64,000 bases of DNA from Methanobacterium spitsbergense (GCF_019931065.1 NZ_JAIOUQ010000001.1:71648-135647); one strand, 5' to 3'; counted from the first letter of the stretch, positions 19,615-28,739 are shown. Program-made: numbers and translations. Notes: a model not told the origin generated them from the sequence alone.

Positions 19615-20370
19615 TTATTCATTGTACTGTAATTTTTGGAAATTAGCAAGCATCATGAGGAGATTAAATCCTTTCTTGGTTATCATATAATCTCCTCTTT
19701 CATGACGCTGCAGTATGAGATCGGTTTCTAATAGTTTTTGTATGTGGAAGAGTAAATTACCGCCACGAAGTCCTGTGGATTCCGAAAGAGCCGAAAAAGT
19801 TCTGGTCTCTGAGGCCATAGATTTGAGTATCTGAAGCCTTTGTTTATTGGATAATGGTTCGAGTACACTTTTGACTATATTCTCTTCTTGAATAGTTGAA
19901 ATTTCAGTCCTTTTTTCTTTATTAGTACTGTAGATTTGAAGTGAACTAATTAGGTCTAATTGTTTATTAAATAGTGAATTGACTTCAGAAAAACAAATAT
20001 CACATTTATCAAACGGTGCTCCTTTTCGAATTTCACTCAATTCTAATTTCTTCTCTTCAATAACATCTTCCGGGACATTATCTTGCAGGAAAAGATTTTC
20101 ATTGTTAGCTAGGAAATTTGTAAATCTTGACTTACATGTTTCCCTCATCTCGCAGGGATCTACCATGCTGCTCTCTAAGCAATTTTCTCTATCATCTGAA
20201 ACGTAAGATGTGATGGAATTTAAAAAATCCTTCTTTAAATTGGATAACATTAATTCAAGATATTCTTTATTGGACCTTTCCATCAAACGTTTAATATCTT
20301 GATGTATTGAGTCTAATTTAGCGTCAATGTCCACTATTTTTTCACTGTAGATTTCTTCTACCTTCTCCAT
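19615..20370 (-). CDS. Winged-helix (ArsR-like) regulator with Cys-containing N-terminal region
   Basis: 251 residues. The N-terminal half is helical with a coiled coil (1-60) and conserved-looking cysteines (CEMRETC, DKCDIC). The C-terminal ~85 residues form a winged helix: LEPLSNKQRLQILKSMASETRTFSALSESTGLRGGNLLFHIQKLLETDLI followed by the wing HERGDYMITKKG. Proteins of this type in methanogens act as transcription regulators. The cysteines could bind metal or sense redox state, which is inference. It lies divergent from the PNPOx-type flavoprotein gene at 20529, a possible target. Confidence 0.8.
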   Translation of the reverse strand: MEKVEEIYSEKIVDIDAKLDSIHQDIKRLMERSNKEYLELMLSNLKKDFLNSITSYVSDDRENCLESSMVDPCEMRETCKSRFTNFLANNENLFLQDNVPEDVIEEKKLELSEIRKGAPFDKCDICFSEVNSLFNKQLDLISSLQIYSTNKEKRTEISTIQEENIVKSVLEPLSNKQRLQILKSMASETRTFSALSESTGLRGGNLLFHIQKLLETDLILQRHERGDYMITKKGFNLLMMLANFQKLQYNE

Positions 20371-20528
20371 AAAATACTATTTCGATTTAATAAATAATAA
20401 AGGTTTCTATTAAAACCTTAAAGGTCATCTTAGTAATTATAATGTAGTAACTATATTTTACTGACCGTCAAGTATATTATCATCTCACACCAATTATTAT
20501 TTAGAATTAAAAAAGGCAGGTGATTATA

Positions 20529-20927
20529 TTGGTATTAAGTACAGAAATGATGGATTCTATTGAAAAGAGTAATATAGTCTTTTTAGCGACTGCAAACAAA
20601 GAAGATTATCCTAATGTCGTTCCAATAGGGCTTGCCAGACCATTAGATAATGAAACAGTATTGTTAGTTGCTAATTTCATGAATAAAACATATGAAAATC
20701 TCAAAGAGAATCCAAAAGCCGCTATTATTGTGGCGGATGTAACAAAATGCCCTTATCAGTTCAAAGGTAATGTAGAGATACATGAATCAGGTAAATATTT
20801 TGAGGATGCAGTAGAGTGGGCAAAAGGTGTTATGGCTCAACTCAACCCCAAAGGTGCAGTTTTACTCAAGATTGACGAAATATATTCAGTACAACCAGGT
20901 CCAGATGCTGGCAAAAAAATAGAATAA
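20529..20927 (+). CDS. Pyridoxamine-5'-phosphate-oxidase-type FMN-binding protein
   Basis: About 132 residues if translation begins at the TTG at 20529, 5-6 bases after AGGTGA. Features of the split beta-barrel flavoprotein fold: IEKSNIVFLATANKEDYPNVVPIGLARPLDNETVLLVANFMNKTYENLKENPKAAIIV. Small proteins of this kind bind FMN, sometimes F420, and act in redox chemistry. Substrate unknown. Followed by a tiny Cys-rich gene after 39 bp. Confidence 0.8.
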   Translation: MVLSTEMMDSIEKSNIVFLATANKEDYPNVVPIGLARPLDNETVLLVANFMNKTYENLKENPKAAIIVADVTKCPYQFKGNVEIHESGKYFEDAVEWAKGVMAQLNPKGAVLLKIDEIYSVQPGPDAGKKIE

Positions 20928-20966
20928 ACAGTTCGTTGACTATTAATAAAAAAGAGGTGAAGTCAT

Positions 20967-21062
20967 ATGATGATAAAATTCGATTTACAACATTTCTGTT
21001 GTGGCCCTAAAGGCTGTGAAATTGAAATAGTTTACGGTGAAATGTTAGATGCAGAAGAATAA
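20967..21062 (+). CDS. 31-residue Cys-containing small protein
   Basis: AGAGGTGA lies 6 bases before ATGATG. The peptide MMIKFDLQHF is followed by CCGPKGC (Cys 11, 12, 17), then an acidic tail. Base composition, a good ribosome-binding site and its place between two genes on the same strand support translation. Three clustered cysteines suggest metal or redox chemistry. No family recognised. Confidence 0.55.
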   Translation: MMIKFDLQHFCCGPKGCEIEIVYGEMLDAEE

Positions 21063-21130
21063 TGGGCTTGCCATTTCCCATTCTACATTCTGAATTGATT
21101 GATTGATAAAATATAAATGGAGGAGAAAAA

Positions 21131-21370
21131 ATGAGCGTAAAAGAAGAAATACATGCACAAATAGTAGGAGCACTCGCAGGAACCAAGTTCCCAATAGAAA
21201 CACCCGAAGCACTTCTAGGGGCATTTCCGGATGGTGCAGAAACTACATGTAAATCTGGAGATGTGGAATTAAAAGCAGGAGATGCAGGAAAAGTTTTAAC
21301 TGCAGATGATTTCCCCTTTAAATCCGCCAAAGAAGTTGCAGATGTTATAGTGGATAGGGCAGGTTTGTAA
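21131..21370 (+). CDS. MTH865-like family protein
   Basis: 79 residues with GGAGGAG upstream. The sequence VKEEIHAQIVGALAGTKFPIETPEALLGAFPDGAETTCKSGDVELKAGDAGKVLTADDFPFKSAKEVADVIVDRAGL matches the MTH865-like family, a small helical domain named from Methanothermobacter. The family is EF-hand-like in shape but its function is unknown. It is the last gene of a probable run with the flavoprotein and the Cys-rich peptide. Confidence 0.9.
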   Translation: MSVKEEIHAQIVGALAGTKFPIETPEALLGAFPDGAETTCKSGDVELKAGDAGKVLTADDFPFKSAKEVADVIVDRAGL

Positions 21371-21393
21371 ACCTATCCCTTTTTATTTATTAA
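21352..21393 (+). terminator. Stop-codon-overlapping hairpin and T run
   Basis: GGATAGG and CCTATCC can pair around the TAA of the MTH865-like gene, with a nested AGGTTT/AAACCT option, followed at once by CTTTTTATTTATT. The form is that of an intrinsic terminator. Confidence 0.6.
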
Positions 21394-21419
21394 AATATAA
21401 CAAATGTTACTTAAATTTG

Positions 21420-21625
21420 CAAAGGTGGTAGTTTGAAGACGGAATGGGCAATGATGAAGAAAAAGAAATAAACGCAGAAAAATTACCGGAAAAGAATTAT
21501 TAGCAGAACTTGATATCTCGGCATTTGAAGCCATGATCATGAAAAACAATAAAATAGTAAGAGAAAGTGAAGTGCTCACCAATCAAGACAAAATAAAAAT
21601 TTTAAATATGATTCATGGTGGCTAA
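21420..21625 (+). pseudogene. ThiS/MoaD-like sulfur carrier, frameshifted
   Basis: One frame gives FEDGMGNDEEKEINAEKL, and a shifted frame gives ITGKELLAELDISAFEAMIMKNNKIVRE and then SEVLTNQDKIKILNMIHGG before the stop. The terminal Gly-Gly, the length and the strand pattern are those of ubiquitin-like sulfur carriers, in which that tail is adenylated and thiolated. The upstream part (KVVV) is in yet another frame. At least two indels, so not functional as read. Confidence 0.75.
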
Positions 21626-21893
21626 AAATTAATTGTTAAACTTTTCAATTATCTGTAAATTCAATATTTTTCCATATCAAAAGTATCACCTCCTTTTATA
21701 TTCAGGGTGAAGATCCATAAGAAGAACTGATTACAATGATCCAACAATAATTGAAACTGAATCTGATTCTGAAACACTAAAGTTTAGTCTGTAAATAAGT
21801 AAAATAGAAGGAAATTTGTCATATTAAACGAATATGGAGGAAGGATGAAACTACAACTTAAACTTTGTTTGAAATATCGAAGCTAATCAATAT

Positions 21894-22610
21894 TTATTTC
21901 TCTATTTTATTGTTATTTTTCCCATAATCCTTCATTATTTCAATTTCATCATCTAAAAGAGACTTTTTATTATTTTTTTCGTGTCTGATTAAAATCCATA
22001 CTCCAAAAACCGCACCAATAACTGCTCCTACTATATCAACCATTAAATCCGTCATAGTATCTGTAAATGGATCTAATATTGAAGATCCTTGAGTTAAAGC
22101 ACCTTGAGTAATATAAAAATTAGTAGCCGGACCAATAAAGTGGTCATAACTATATTCTATCACCTCAAGCACAGCACCCATGCCAATTGTAACAAATACA
22201 ATTATTATTCCTGACATTAAGTAACTTGCCTTAAATTTACCAAAACGATAACCAATATACACTAGCAATACGCCCATAAATGAGATAATTGCCGGAATCA
22301 TGGTGTGTTGGAACTTATCATAGTAACCAAATCTTGCATAGAAACTTAGGGAATCAGCTACAACATATTCAAGGACAATTATTATTAGAAATAAAATTTC
22401 CAACTCAAGTGGAATAAATATATGTTGACGAGTTAAAATAGCAGGAAGCAAAATAAAAGAAACTGCAACCAAGATCATAAAACCATAAACTGGAAAACCA
22501 AATATAATTTCATAAATTCCAAAAATTATAAGGAACAACCTTAATGTCCATGCAATAATGATACTTATTTTGTGATCTTTAAAAAGTATATCATCAGTTT
22601 TAGAAATCAT
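21894..22610 (-). CDS. Multi-spanning membrane protein (YjdF/DUF2238-like)
   Basis: About 238 residues from the ATG at 22610 (an in-frame TTG lies 9 bp earlier; neither has a clear ribosome-binding site). Six or seven hydrophobic helices. The blocks YYDKFQHTMIPAI, GMGAVLEVIEYSYD and SSILDPFTDTMTDLMVDIVGAVIGAVFG have the charged His/Glu/Asp residues of the DUF2238/YjdF group of integral membrane proteins. Function unknown. Its 3' end has been copied to 10287-10450. The tail is Lys/Asn-rich and cytoplasmic. Confidence 0.7.
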   Translation of the reverse strand: MISKTDDILFKDHKISIIIAWTLRLFLIIFGIYEIIFGFPVYGFMILVAVSFILLPAILTRQHIFIPLELEILFLIIIVLEYVVADSLSFYARFGYYDKFQHTMIPAIISFMGVLLVYIGYRFGKFKASYLMSGIIIVFVTIGMGAVLEVIEYSYDHFIGPATNFYITQGALTQGSSILDPFTDTMTDLMVDIVGAVIGAVFGVWILIRHEKNNKKSLLDDEIEIMKDYGKNNNKIEK

Positions 22611-22649
22611 AGTACTCAATAATAAATAAGTAATTTAATGTATATCCAT

Positions 22650-23948
22650 TTATGTCCTTAGATGGATATATTTACGGTATAGCCATTCAAAAAGGAATGA
22701 TACGATTACTAATGCTACAAAAATGTATAAAGTTAGAGGTGAGTTGAATATTTCATAGTAAACCAAGACAATTAATGAAAATAAACATCCAATAATGGCT
22801 GACCATATGATATACTTATTAGCATTAGTTTTTTTATATAATTTAAGGTGAGCTACGTTAACACTCATGTAAATCAGTAAAAACGCTGCACTACCTAACA
22901 TAACTACGCTACTTAAATCCAATAAAACTATCAAAACTAGAATAATGAAACTTGTTATGAATAAACCAGTCCTACTGCCATAAAAAGATCTTCGATTAAA
23001 ACATTTGGGTATTTCACATTTTTCAGACATCAACCCACAAACGTTAACTCCTCCATAGAGTGTTGCATTTATAGCTGAAGAAGTTGAAAAAAGTGCAGCT
23101 ATAACTATAATTGTAAATCCAATTGCCCCTGCAAAGGGTTCTGCTGCAACTGCCAATGCATAATCTGCAGTTAATTTAATTTCAGCGAAGGATAAGTTGC
23201 CCACTACTGCAATAGAAACTGCTACATATATCAAAATTACAAATATAACAGTTAAATATAAAGCTCTAGGTATATTCTTTTTTGGATTTTCAATATCCCC
23301 TGCAGTACAGGATATTAAACCAAACCCTTCGTATCCCATGAAAAGTAATGCTGCACCTGTTAACACGTTACCAGTAGATATGTTTGTTGGAAATGATAAA
23401 TAAGATATTTTAATAAAGAAAAATCCTATCACTGCAAAACTGATTAATATTCCCACTTTGATAGCTACAATTAAAGTTTCTGATTTTCCAACGGCTTTTG
23501 CTCCTAAGAGGTTAATAATTGTGAAAAATAGTACAATACTAATGGCTAAGATTGTGGCAATAATCGGTGATGGAGTCGAAGAGAAAAGAGTCGCTGCGTA
23601 AACTCCAAAAGCTTTAGCATAAACACTTATTACAATAATATAACCTAAATATAAAAGGATATTAAATCCTCCACTTAAAACCCCATCACCAAATCCTCTA
23701 ATTAAAAATATAACTGGCCCACCTGCAGATGGATATTTAGAACTTAATTTAGCATAAGAATAAGCACATAATAACGCAATAACACCCGCAATAATGAATG
23801 AAATATATACTAAATTACCAGCAATTTCAGTAGCAATACCTAAAATAGAGAAGATACCCGCTCCAATCATACCCCCTATTCCAATGGCAATTGCTGACCA
23901 TAACCCAATAGGTTTTCCATTTAAAGCTTTAGTAGTCTTACCCATCAT
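22650..23948 (-). CDS. APC-family amino-acid permease
   Basis: 432 residues with 12 hydrophobic segments. The N-terminus LWSAIAIGIGGMIGAGIFSILG is the Gly-rich first helix that binds the substrate amino/carboxyl groups in APC transporters. KYPSAGGPVIFLIRGFG and GYEGFGLISCTAGDIENPKKNIPRAL are further family motifs. Import or exchange of amino acids or a related amine at the cytoplasmic membrane is likely; the substrate cannot be read. A decayed paralogue lies at 18289-19450. Confidence 0.9.
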   Translation of the reverse strand: MMGKTTKALNGKPIGLWSAIAIGIGGMIGAGIFSILGIATEIAGNLVYISFIIAGVIALLCAYSYAKLSSKYPSAGGPVIFLIRGFGDGVLSGGFNILLYLGYIIVISVYAKAFGVYAATLFSSTPSPIIATILAISIVLFFTIINLLGAKAVGKSETLIVAIKVGILISFAVIGFFFIKISYLSFPTNISTGNVLTGAALLFMGYEGFGLISCTAGDIENPKKNIPRALYLTVIFVILIYVAVSIAVVGNLSFAEIKLTADYALAVAAEPFAGAIGFTIIVIAALFSTSSAINATLYGGVNVCGLMSEKCEIPKCFNRRSFYGSRTGLFITSFIILVLIVLLDLSSVVMLGSAAFLLIYMSVNVAHLKLYKKTNANKYIIWSAIIGCLFSLIVLVYYEIFNSPLTLYIFVALVIVSFLFEWLYRKYIHLRT

Positions 23949-24085
23949 TAGTGTTTAGAATATTCTAATTGTTATTAGTAACGTTTTATGTTCAAAATGA
24001 ATCCTTCATAATTAAAGAATCCCATCAGAAACAGATGTATTCTAGAACTTACATGAATATCCATTATTATGTAAAAAAAATTCAA
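23949..24085. repeat. Intergenic patch repeated elsewhere in the window
   Basis: The first ~55 bp ('ttagaa.attctaattgttatta', 'acg.ttcaaaatga') match 26978-27035 in the same orientation. The next ~85 bp match 10686-10775. The patch lies at the 5' side of the permease gene. Confidence 0.6.
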
Positions 24086-24224
24086 AATTGAAACGGGATC
24101 TTAGTACTTGAACAACTATGAATCAAAGAAACTATATTTTGTAGGTTTATGTCTTTAATTATAACTGCTTTGTAATTTTACAATGAAACCAATGCACTCA
24201 ACATCATCTAAAGTACATTGATTC

Positions 24225-25212
24225 CTACTGAAGTCTAATCAGAGCAAATAGAACAATTAAAATTGAAATCCACACAATTATTGATCGTATAGCAACTCTT
24301 CTTGCATTTATAGATTCTTTTTCTTTTAATGGTCTAATTTTTTGAGCTATGAATGAAATGGTTGCAACTAAATTTATGCTAACCAAATTTACTAAAAATA
24401 AGATCAATGCACTTAATGCTAATATATAATTTTCTGAACCTGTATGGAGTCCAAATGTAGCTAGTGGTGGCAATAATGCCACAGCTTATCATAACCCCGA
24501 CAAAGGAAGAACTTAATTCTGTTGTTATGGCCAGTAATCCCGCCAGTCCTGATGCTAATGCTAGTAAAATACTACCTGCAGCAACATTTGTTCTTAAAAC
24601 TATTGAAGAATTTTGAGGATTTACAACCCACAGCATTCCCATAATAAAAGATATTACAAATACTATTAATATCCCTATAATATTTGTTTTAATAGCCTTG
24701 TATCTCAATTTATTATCACCAACTACATTTGCCAAGGATAAACCAATATTTGGACCTATTAAAGGTTCTATAATCATGGTACCAATGATTACAGCCACAT
24801 CATCATTTATAAGTCCTATTGATGCTACAAGAGCAGATGCAGCTACTAATATCATGTAAACATTTGTTAGTTCGCTCATTTCAGATACTTCTGCTATTAT
24901 TTCTTCCCTGCTGATTCTTTCATGTTAACCTTTGGTTCTAAATCATCTATTCCACGATTAATTTCTTCTATAGGTAGGCATGTCCTCGATGGGGATGATT
25001 ATTATCCTGAATCCATCTAAATTTGAAAATGTTTTCTGGAAAATTCCAAGCAATTCTTCTGTTAAATCCCTTCCAACAATTATATGAAATTATAAATTTG
25101 TTTCTGAATATGTTGATATGGAATAATCCATAACATTGTATTCTTCTAATAGTTTTTCTACATCTTCCCTATTAGATTTCGGTAACACAAATTCAATTAA
25201 TCTGAATATCAT
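24225..25212 (-). pseudogene. DUF389 membrane protein, decayed paralogue
   Basis: It aligns throughout with the intact DUF389 gene at 25254-26318. The start is at 25212 (MIFRLIEFVLPKSNREDVEKLLEEYNVMDYS), followed by a stop, then FHIIVGRDLTEELLGIFQKTFSNLDGFRIIIIPIE in another frame, a gap, a long open piece with VAVIIGTMIIEPLIGPNIGLSLANVVGD, a frameshift near 24480, and a C-terminal part ending at 24225. At least three disruptions. Tandem duplicate in decay. Confidence 0.9.
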
Positions 25213-25253
25213 CCTATCATCTTGTTTTTTTAAATACATAATAACATTATTTA

Positions 25254-26318
25254 CTATCCTAGTAAAATTAAATCTATACTAGCCCGATAAAACAGTATTG
25301 AAATTATGAATATGGAAAGTAGTATTGACCATATCAAGATAGCAGTGTAAGTCCATTTTTTGGCTAATTCTATTCTATCTTCTTTAATAGGACGAATATT
25401 TTGTATCATGAATGTGATAACACCTGATAAATTAACACAGACAAGGTTAATTAAAAATAGTAGAAATGCCCCTAATGCCAGTGAAAGATGTCCTGAGCCT
25501 AAAAGTAGTCCAGAAGTAATCAATGGAGGTAGTAGGGCTACTGCAACCATTACTCCTATTAATGTACTTCTAAAACCAACTGTAAATGAAAGTGCACCCG
25601 CAATACCTGATGCTAATGCTAATGTGACACTTCCAAGACCTGCTTGTGTCCTTAACAAGATTTCAGGAATTGTGGGATTAACAGTTAGTATGGATCCTAG
25701 AATTGTGGATAAGATTAAAGCTGTGAAAATACCAAAAAAATTAGTTTTAATGGCACTTTTAGCTAAATCAACATCCCCAAGTACAGTAGCCAATGATAAA
25801 GCAGTATTTGGCCCTAAAAGAGGAGCTATAACCATTGCCCCAATTATTACTGCAACATTATTATTTAAAACACCAATTGCACCTACAATAGAAGATAGAA
25901 TAACCATTAAAATAAAAACTTTCGATAATTGTGCAATATCAGATATATCTGCATATAGTTCATGTCTGCTTAACCTGTTAACAAGTTCTTGAGGACCTAT
26001 ACGATCTGTAAAGTCTTCAATTAATGTTTCTGTATCTTCTGGTTTTGATTTAGTAAGTGTATTCTTAATAGGTTCTGGGATCGGGATAGATGCCTCTACT
26101 GGAAGCAAACTTATGCTAAAATTTTCTAGATTTGAAAATTCTTTTTGCAAGGTATTTAAAAGTGATTCTGTTTTTTCTCTTCTTATAATTATATTAGTAA
26201 TAGTTTTTTCTTCTGTTTCTACAGTCCAGGATTCAATTACATCATACCTATAGAGTAGATTCTTTACCTTTTCAACTTTACCCTCAGGAAGGATCAATAT
26301 TATCAGACGATAAGTCAT
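25254..26318 (-). CDS. DUF389 (TIGR00341-type) integral membrane protein
   Basis: 354 residues with AGGTGT upstream. A soluble N-terminal domain (1-95, ferredoxin-like in pattern) precedes about six membrane helices. The blocks NNNVAVIIGAMVIAPLLGP, LSLATVLGD and GVMVAVALLPPLITSGLLLG are the DUF389 signatures. The family is widespread in archaea and bacteria with no proven function. The decayed copy downstream shows a past tandem duplication. Confidence 0.9.
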   Translation of the reverse strand: MTYRLIILILPEGKVEKVKNLLYRYDVIESWTVETEEKTITNIIIRREKTESLLNTLQKEFSNLENFSISLLPVEASIPIPEPIKNTLTKSKPEDTETLIEDFTDRIGPQELVNRLSRHELYADISDIAQLSKVFILMVILSSIVGAIGVLNNNVAVIIGAMVIAPLLGPNTALSLATVLGDVDLAKSAIKTNFFGIFTALILSTILGSILTVNPTIPEILLRTQAGLGSVTLALASGIAGALSFTVGFRSTLIGVMVAVALLPPLITSGLLLGSGHLSLALGAFLLFLINLVCVNLSGVITFMIQNIRPIKEDRIELAKKWTYTAILIWSILLSIFIISILFYRASIDLILLG

Positions 26319-26401
26319 GTTAGCACACCTATTTAATACTGCCCATCATCTTCGTCTCATCAATTAAGATGTTTTAATCGAGATCATAGCTAAGATACCT
26401 T

Positions 26402-26566
26402 TCAACCATACTTCATAAAAATAGATTTAATTATTATTTCTGATTCAAATTGGCCCTCTTCCAATTTCTTAATATGCTTTAAAATAAGATCTTGATTTGA
26501 GGGGTTGAATTTAAAATTCTTTGAATATTTCCTCATCAATGTTTGATTAAAAAGATCATTCTTCAT
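26402..26566 (-). CDS. Possible small ORF, 54 residues
   Basis: An uninterrupted frame from an ATG at 26566 to TGA. The peptide is charged and soluble-looking (YSKNFKFNPSNQDLILKHIKKLEEGQFES). Its amino-acid mix is more gene-like than random AT-rich translation, but there is no ribosome-binding site and no neighbour support. It could be the N-terminal stub of a lost gene. Confidence 0.3.
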   Translation of the reverse strand: MKNDLFNQTLMRKYSKNFKFNPSNQDLILKHIKKLEEGQFESEIIIKSIFMKYG

Positions 26567-27190
26567 TACCATAATTATGTATTTGGTTTAATTAAATATG
26601 TTTTCATTTGTTTCGGCAATATTGATATAAACTAATGCAACAATTTATCGACGTATTTATAGGGATAATGTAATAGATATGCAATATTACTTAAAAATTT
26701 GGAAAATATGGCTTGAAGTACTAGAAACCAAAATAAGACCAAATAAATCATCATAGATTTCTTTCAATTTTAATTGTAAAAAATAAGTTGATGAATTAAT
26801 CCTGATTTTGAATGATTTAAATAACAATAATATTGATATAATCCCATCATTAACTAATTCCTCATTGAATATAAATAATTAGATCATAATTCATATCCTA
26901 TTTTCCATTTACAAATAACTAAAAAATAACAGCGTCTTTTCCGAACAATATTATCATTACTTATAAATGCTTTCATCAATTAATATTTAGAACAATCTAA
27001 TTGTTATTAGTAGCGATTTTACGTTCAAAATGATTTATTCACCACCTTAGTATAAATATCTCTAACAATTATTTATTTATATCATCAGATCTATTTCTAA
27101 GATTAAATTATATGCGAGTAGATTGCTAAATTAAAAATAATAATATTTATATAAAATTGTTATATAAAATTAATATAATAAATTTTTTTT
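26567..27190. other. Intergenic before the riboswitch
   Basis: Very AT-rich. It contains the 26978-27035 repeat patch. The stretch 'ttatataaaattgttatataaaat' just upstream of 27180 holds TATA-like sequences that could drive the riboswitch-antiporter transcript. No ORF seen. Confidence 0.4.
26978..27035. repeat. Second copy of the 23949 intergenic patch
   Basis: 'tttagaacaatctaattgtt' and 'attagtagcgattttacgtt' match 23951-24000 in the same orientation with few changes. Confidence 0.6.
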
Positions 27191-27192
27191 GA

Positions 27193-27270
27193 AAGGTGAT
27201 GGAGTTCACCATTAACCGCTTTTTTTTAAGCTGATGACTCCTACTTAGATTTTTTAGGAGTAGGAGATAA
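27193..27270 (+). promoter_or_regulatory. Fluoride riboswitch (crcB motif) with SD-sequestering platform
   Basis: The aptamer reads GGTGATGGAGTTCACC, then ATTAACCGC, a GCTT/AAGC hairpin (27218-27231) and GCTGATGACTCCTAC. GGTGA (27195-27199) pairs with TCACC (27206-27210); GGAGT (27201-27205) pairs with ACTCC (27237-27241) as the long-range stem. These conserved blocks and their order are those of the fluoride-binding crcB RNA. The 3' strand CTCCTAC (27238-27244) can instead pair perfectly over 7 bp with GTAGGAG (27260-27266), which holds the Shine-Dalgarno of the gene starting at 27272. Fluoride binding would keep ACTCC in the aptamer and free the SD, so translation would be on with fluoride. 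Motif match is direct; the switching model is inferred. Confidence 0.9.
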
Positions 27271-27271
27271 T

Positions 27272-28414
27272 ATGGCAGTTGATTTAGTAACGTATGCAAA
27301 TATATTAGTATTGGTAATAGTTATTTTGTTGTCGAGTTTAATTTCCCTAAGATTGGGATTGGCTGTATCAATAATAGAATTAGTTATTGGGGCAATTTTT
27401 GGAAATTTTGGTTTTCTTCATGCAACTGATTGGATGACTCTCATAGCAACATTTGGTGGTATACTTTCAACATTTATGGCCGGTACAGAGATCGATGTCA
27501 ATCTAATGAGAGAGAAGTACAAGGAAAGTTTTTTAATAGGATTCTTTTCGTTTTTAGCACCATTTATAGGGGCATTTCTTTTCACATATTTTATAGCTGG
27601 CTGGACTATGCAATCTTCTTTAATTGCAGGAATTGCACTTTCATCTACTTCATTTGCTGTTATTTATTCAGTTCTGATTGAATCGGATCTTCCTGATGTT
27701 AATTTGGCTAAAACACTTTTAGCAGCAACATTTGTTACTAATATGACAACTATTATAATGTTGAGCATAATTTTCATAAAACCTGATTTATATACCATTT
27801 TGTTTTTAATAATTTCCATAATAGTCATAGTTTTGGCAGCTAAGTATTCTGAACATATTTTTAACCATGACAAACTGAAAAACAAAGTTATTGAGCCTGA
27901 AATAAAATATGTCTTTTTACTTCTGGTAATATTTATGTACTTTGCTGCCCTTGGAAATGGCGAGGCTGTTCTACCTGCATTCATATTAGGTCTTTTAATG
28001 TCTAAACAATTAGCAAAAGTGAAAAATTTAATGATAAGAATGAGAACCGTATCATATGCCGTTATAACTCCTATTTTTTTTATAGTGGGTGGTCTGAGGA
28101 TTTCTTTTGAATTAATATTAACATCCCTAGGATTATTTATAATTTTACTTGGAATCAAAATTTTCTCCAAATTCATAGGAGTTTACTTCCTTACTAATAA
28201 ATACATATCTAATGGAAACATGTATTTCACTCTTCTAATGAGTACTGGTTTAACATTTGGAACCATTACTAGCCTATTTGGTCTCAACGCAGGCTATATA
28301 AACCAAGTACAATATTCTGTTTTAATAGGAGTGGTGGTTTCTAGTGCGATAATCCCAACGTTTGTAGCACAAAAATGGTTCTTACCACAGCATAGCGAAG
28401 ATATGATTGAATAA
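27272..28414 (+). CDS. Kef-type cation:proton antiporter under fluoride riboswitch
   Basis: 380 residues and about 11 hydrophobic helices, typical of the CPA membrane core without C-terminal nucleotide-binding domains. Motifs include ELVIGAIFGNFG, GGILSTFMAGTEIDVNLMREKYKES, GIALSSTSFAVIYSVLIESD and the charged NGEAVLPAFILGLLMS. The family exchanges Na+ or K+ for protons. CPA-type antiporters are among the genes known to sit behind fluoride riboswitches, with CrcB/Fluc and CLC-F, and are presumed to help cells under fluoride. GGAG lies 5 bases before the ATG and is part of the switch hairpin. Confidence 0.9.
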   Translation: MAVDLVTYANILVLVIVILLSSLISLRLGLAVSIIELVIGAIFGNFGFLHATDWMTLIATFGGILSTFMAGTEIDVNLMREKYKESFLIGFFSFLAPFIGAFLFTYFIAGWTMQSSLIAGIALSSTSFAVIYSVLIESDLPDVNLAKTLLAATFVTNMTTIIMLSIIFIKPDLYTILFLIISIIVIVLAAKYSEHIFNHDKLKNKVIEPEIKYVFLLLVIFMYFAALGNGEAVLPAFILGLLMSKQLAKVKNLMIRMRTVSYAVITPIFFIVGGLRISFELILTSLGLFIILLGIKIFSKFIGVYFLTNKYISNGNMYFTLLMSTGLTFGTITSLFGLNAGYINQVQYSVLIGVVVSSAIIPTFVAQKWFLPQHSEDMIE

Positions 28415-28739
28415 ATTCCATTACAAATAATAAAAGAAATAAATATCACCAAAGTAATCTTAAACAATAAACATTGGATATTTAATTGATGATGGATATT
28501 TTTTGATAGGAAATTAATAGTCAGATGCAGACAGCATCTAAAAATCAGATATAATATAAAAACATGTTATTTATGATATTACTGCTATGATGAATAATAT
28601 GTTCAAATTAATTAGTATTTGGAAATACTGTTTAAATTATTTCTACAATATTCACAAACAAAACTTGACAACTCCATAATTAAAAATTAAATCAACAACA
28701 ACCTGTAAAATGACTTGAAGCTCTCACAGGATAATCATG
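28415..28739. other. Intergenic between convergent genes
   Basis: About 325 bp of AT-rich sequence. No ORF, clear hairpin or repeat found. Confidence 0.4.

Noticed and set aside
25360..25992. 210-codon plus-strand ORF opposite the DUF389 gene
   Set aside because: The opposite strand encodes a clear family member with a good start; the ORF is a shadow with no family features.
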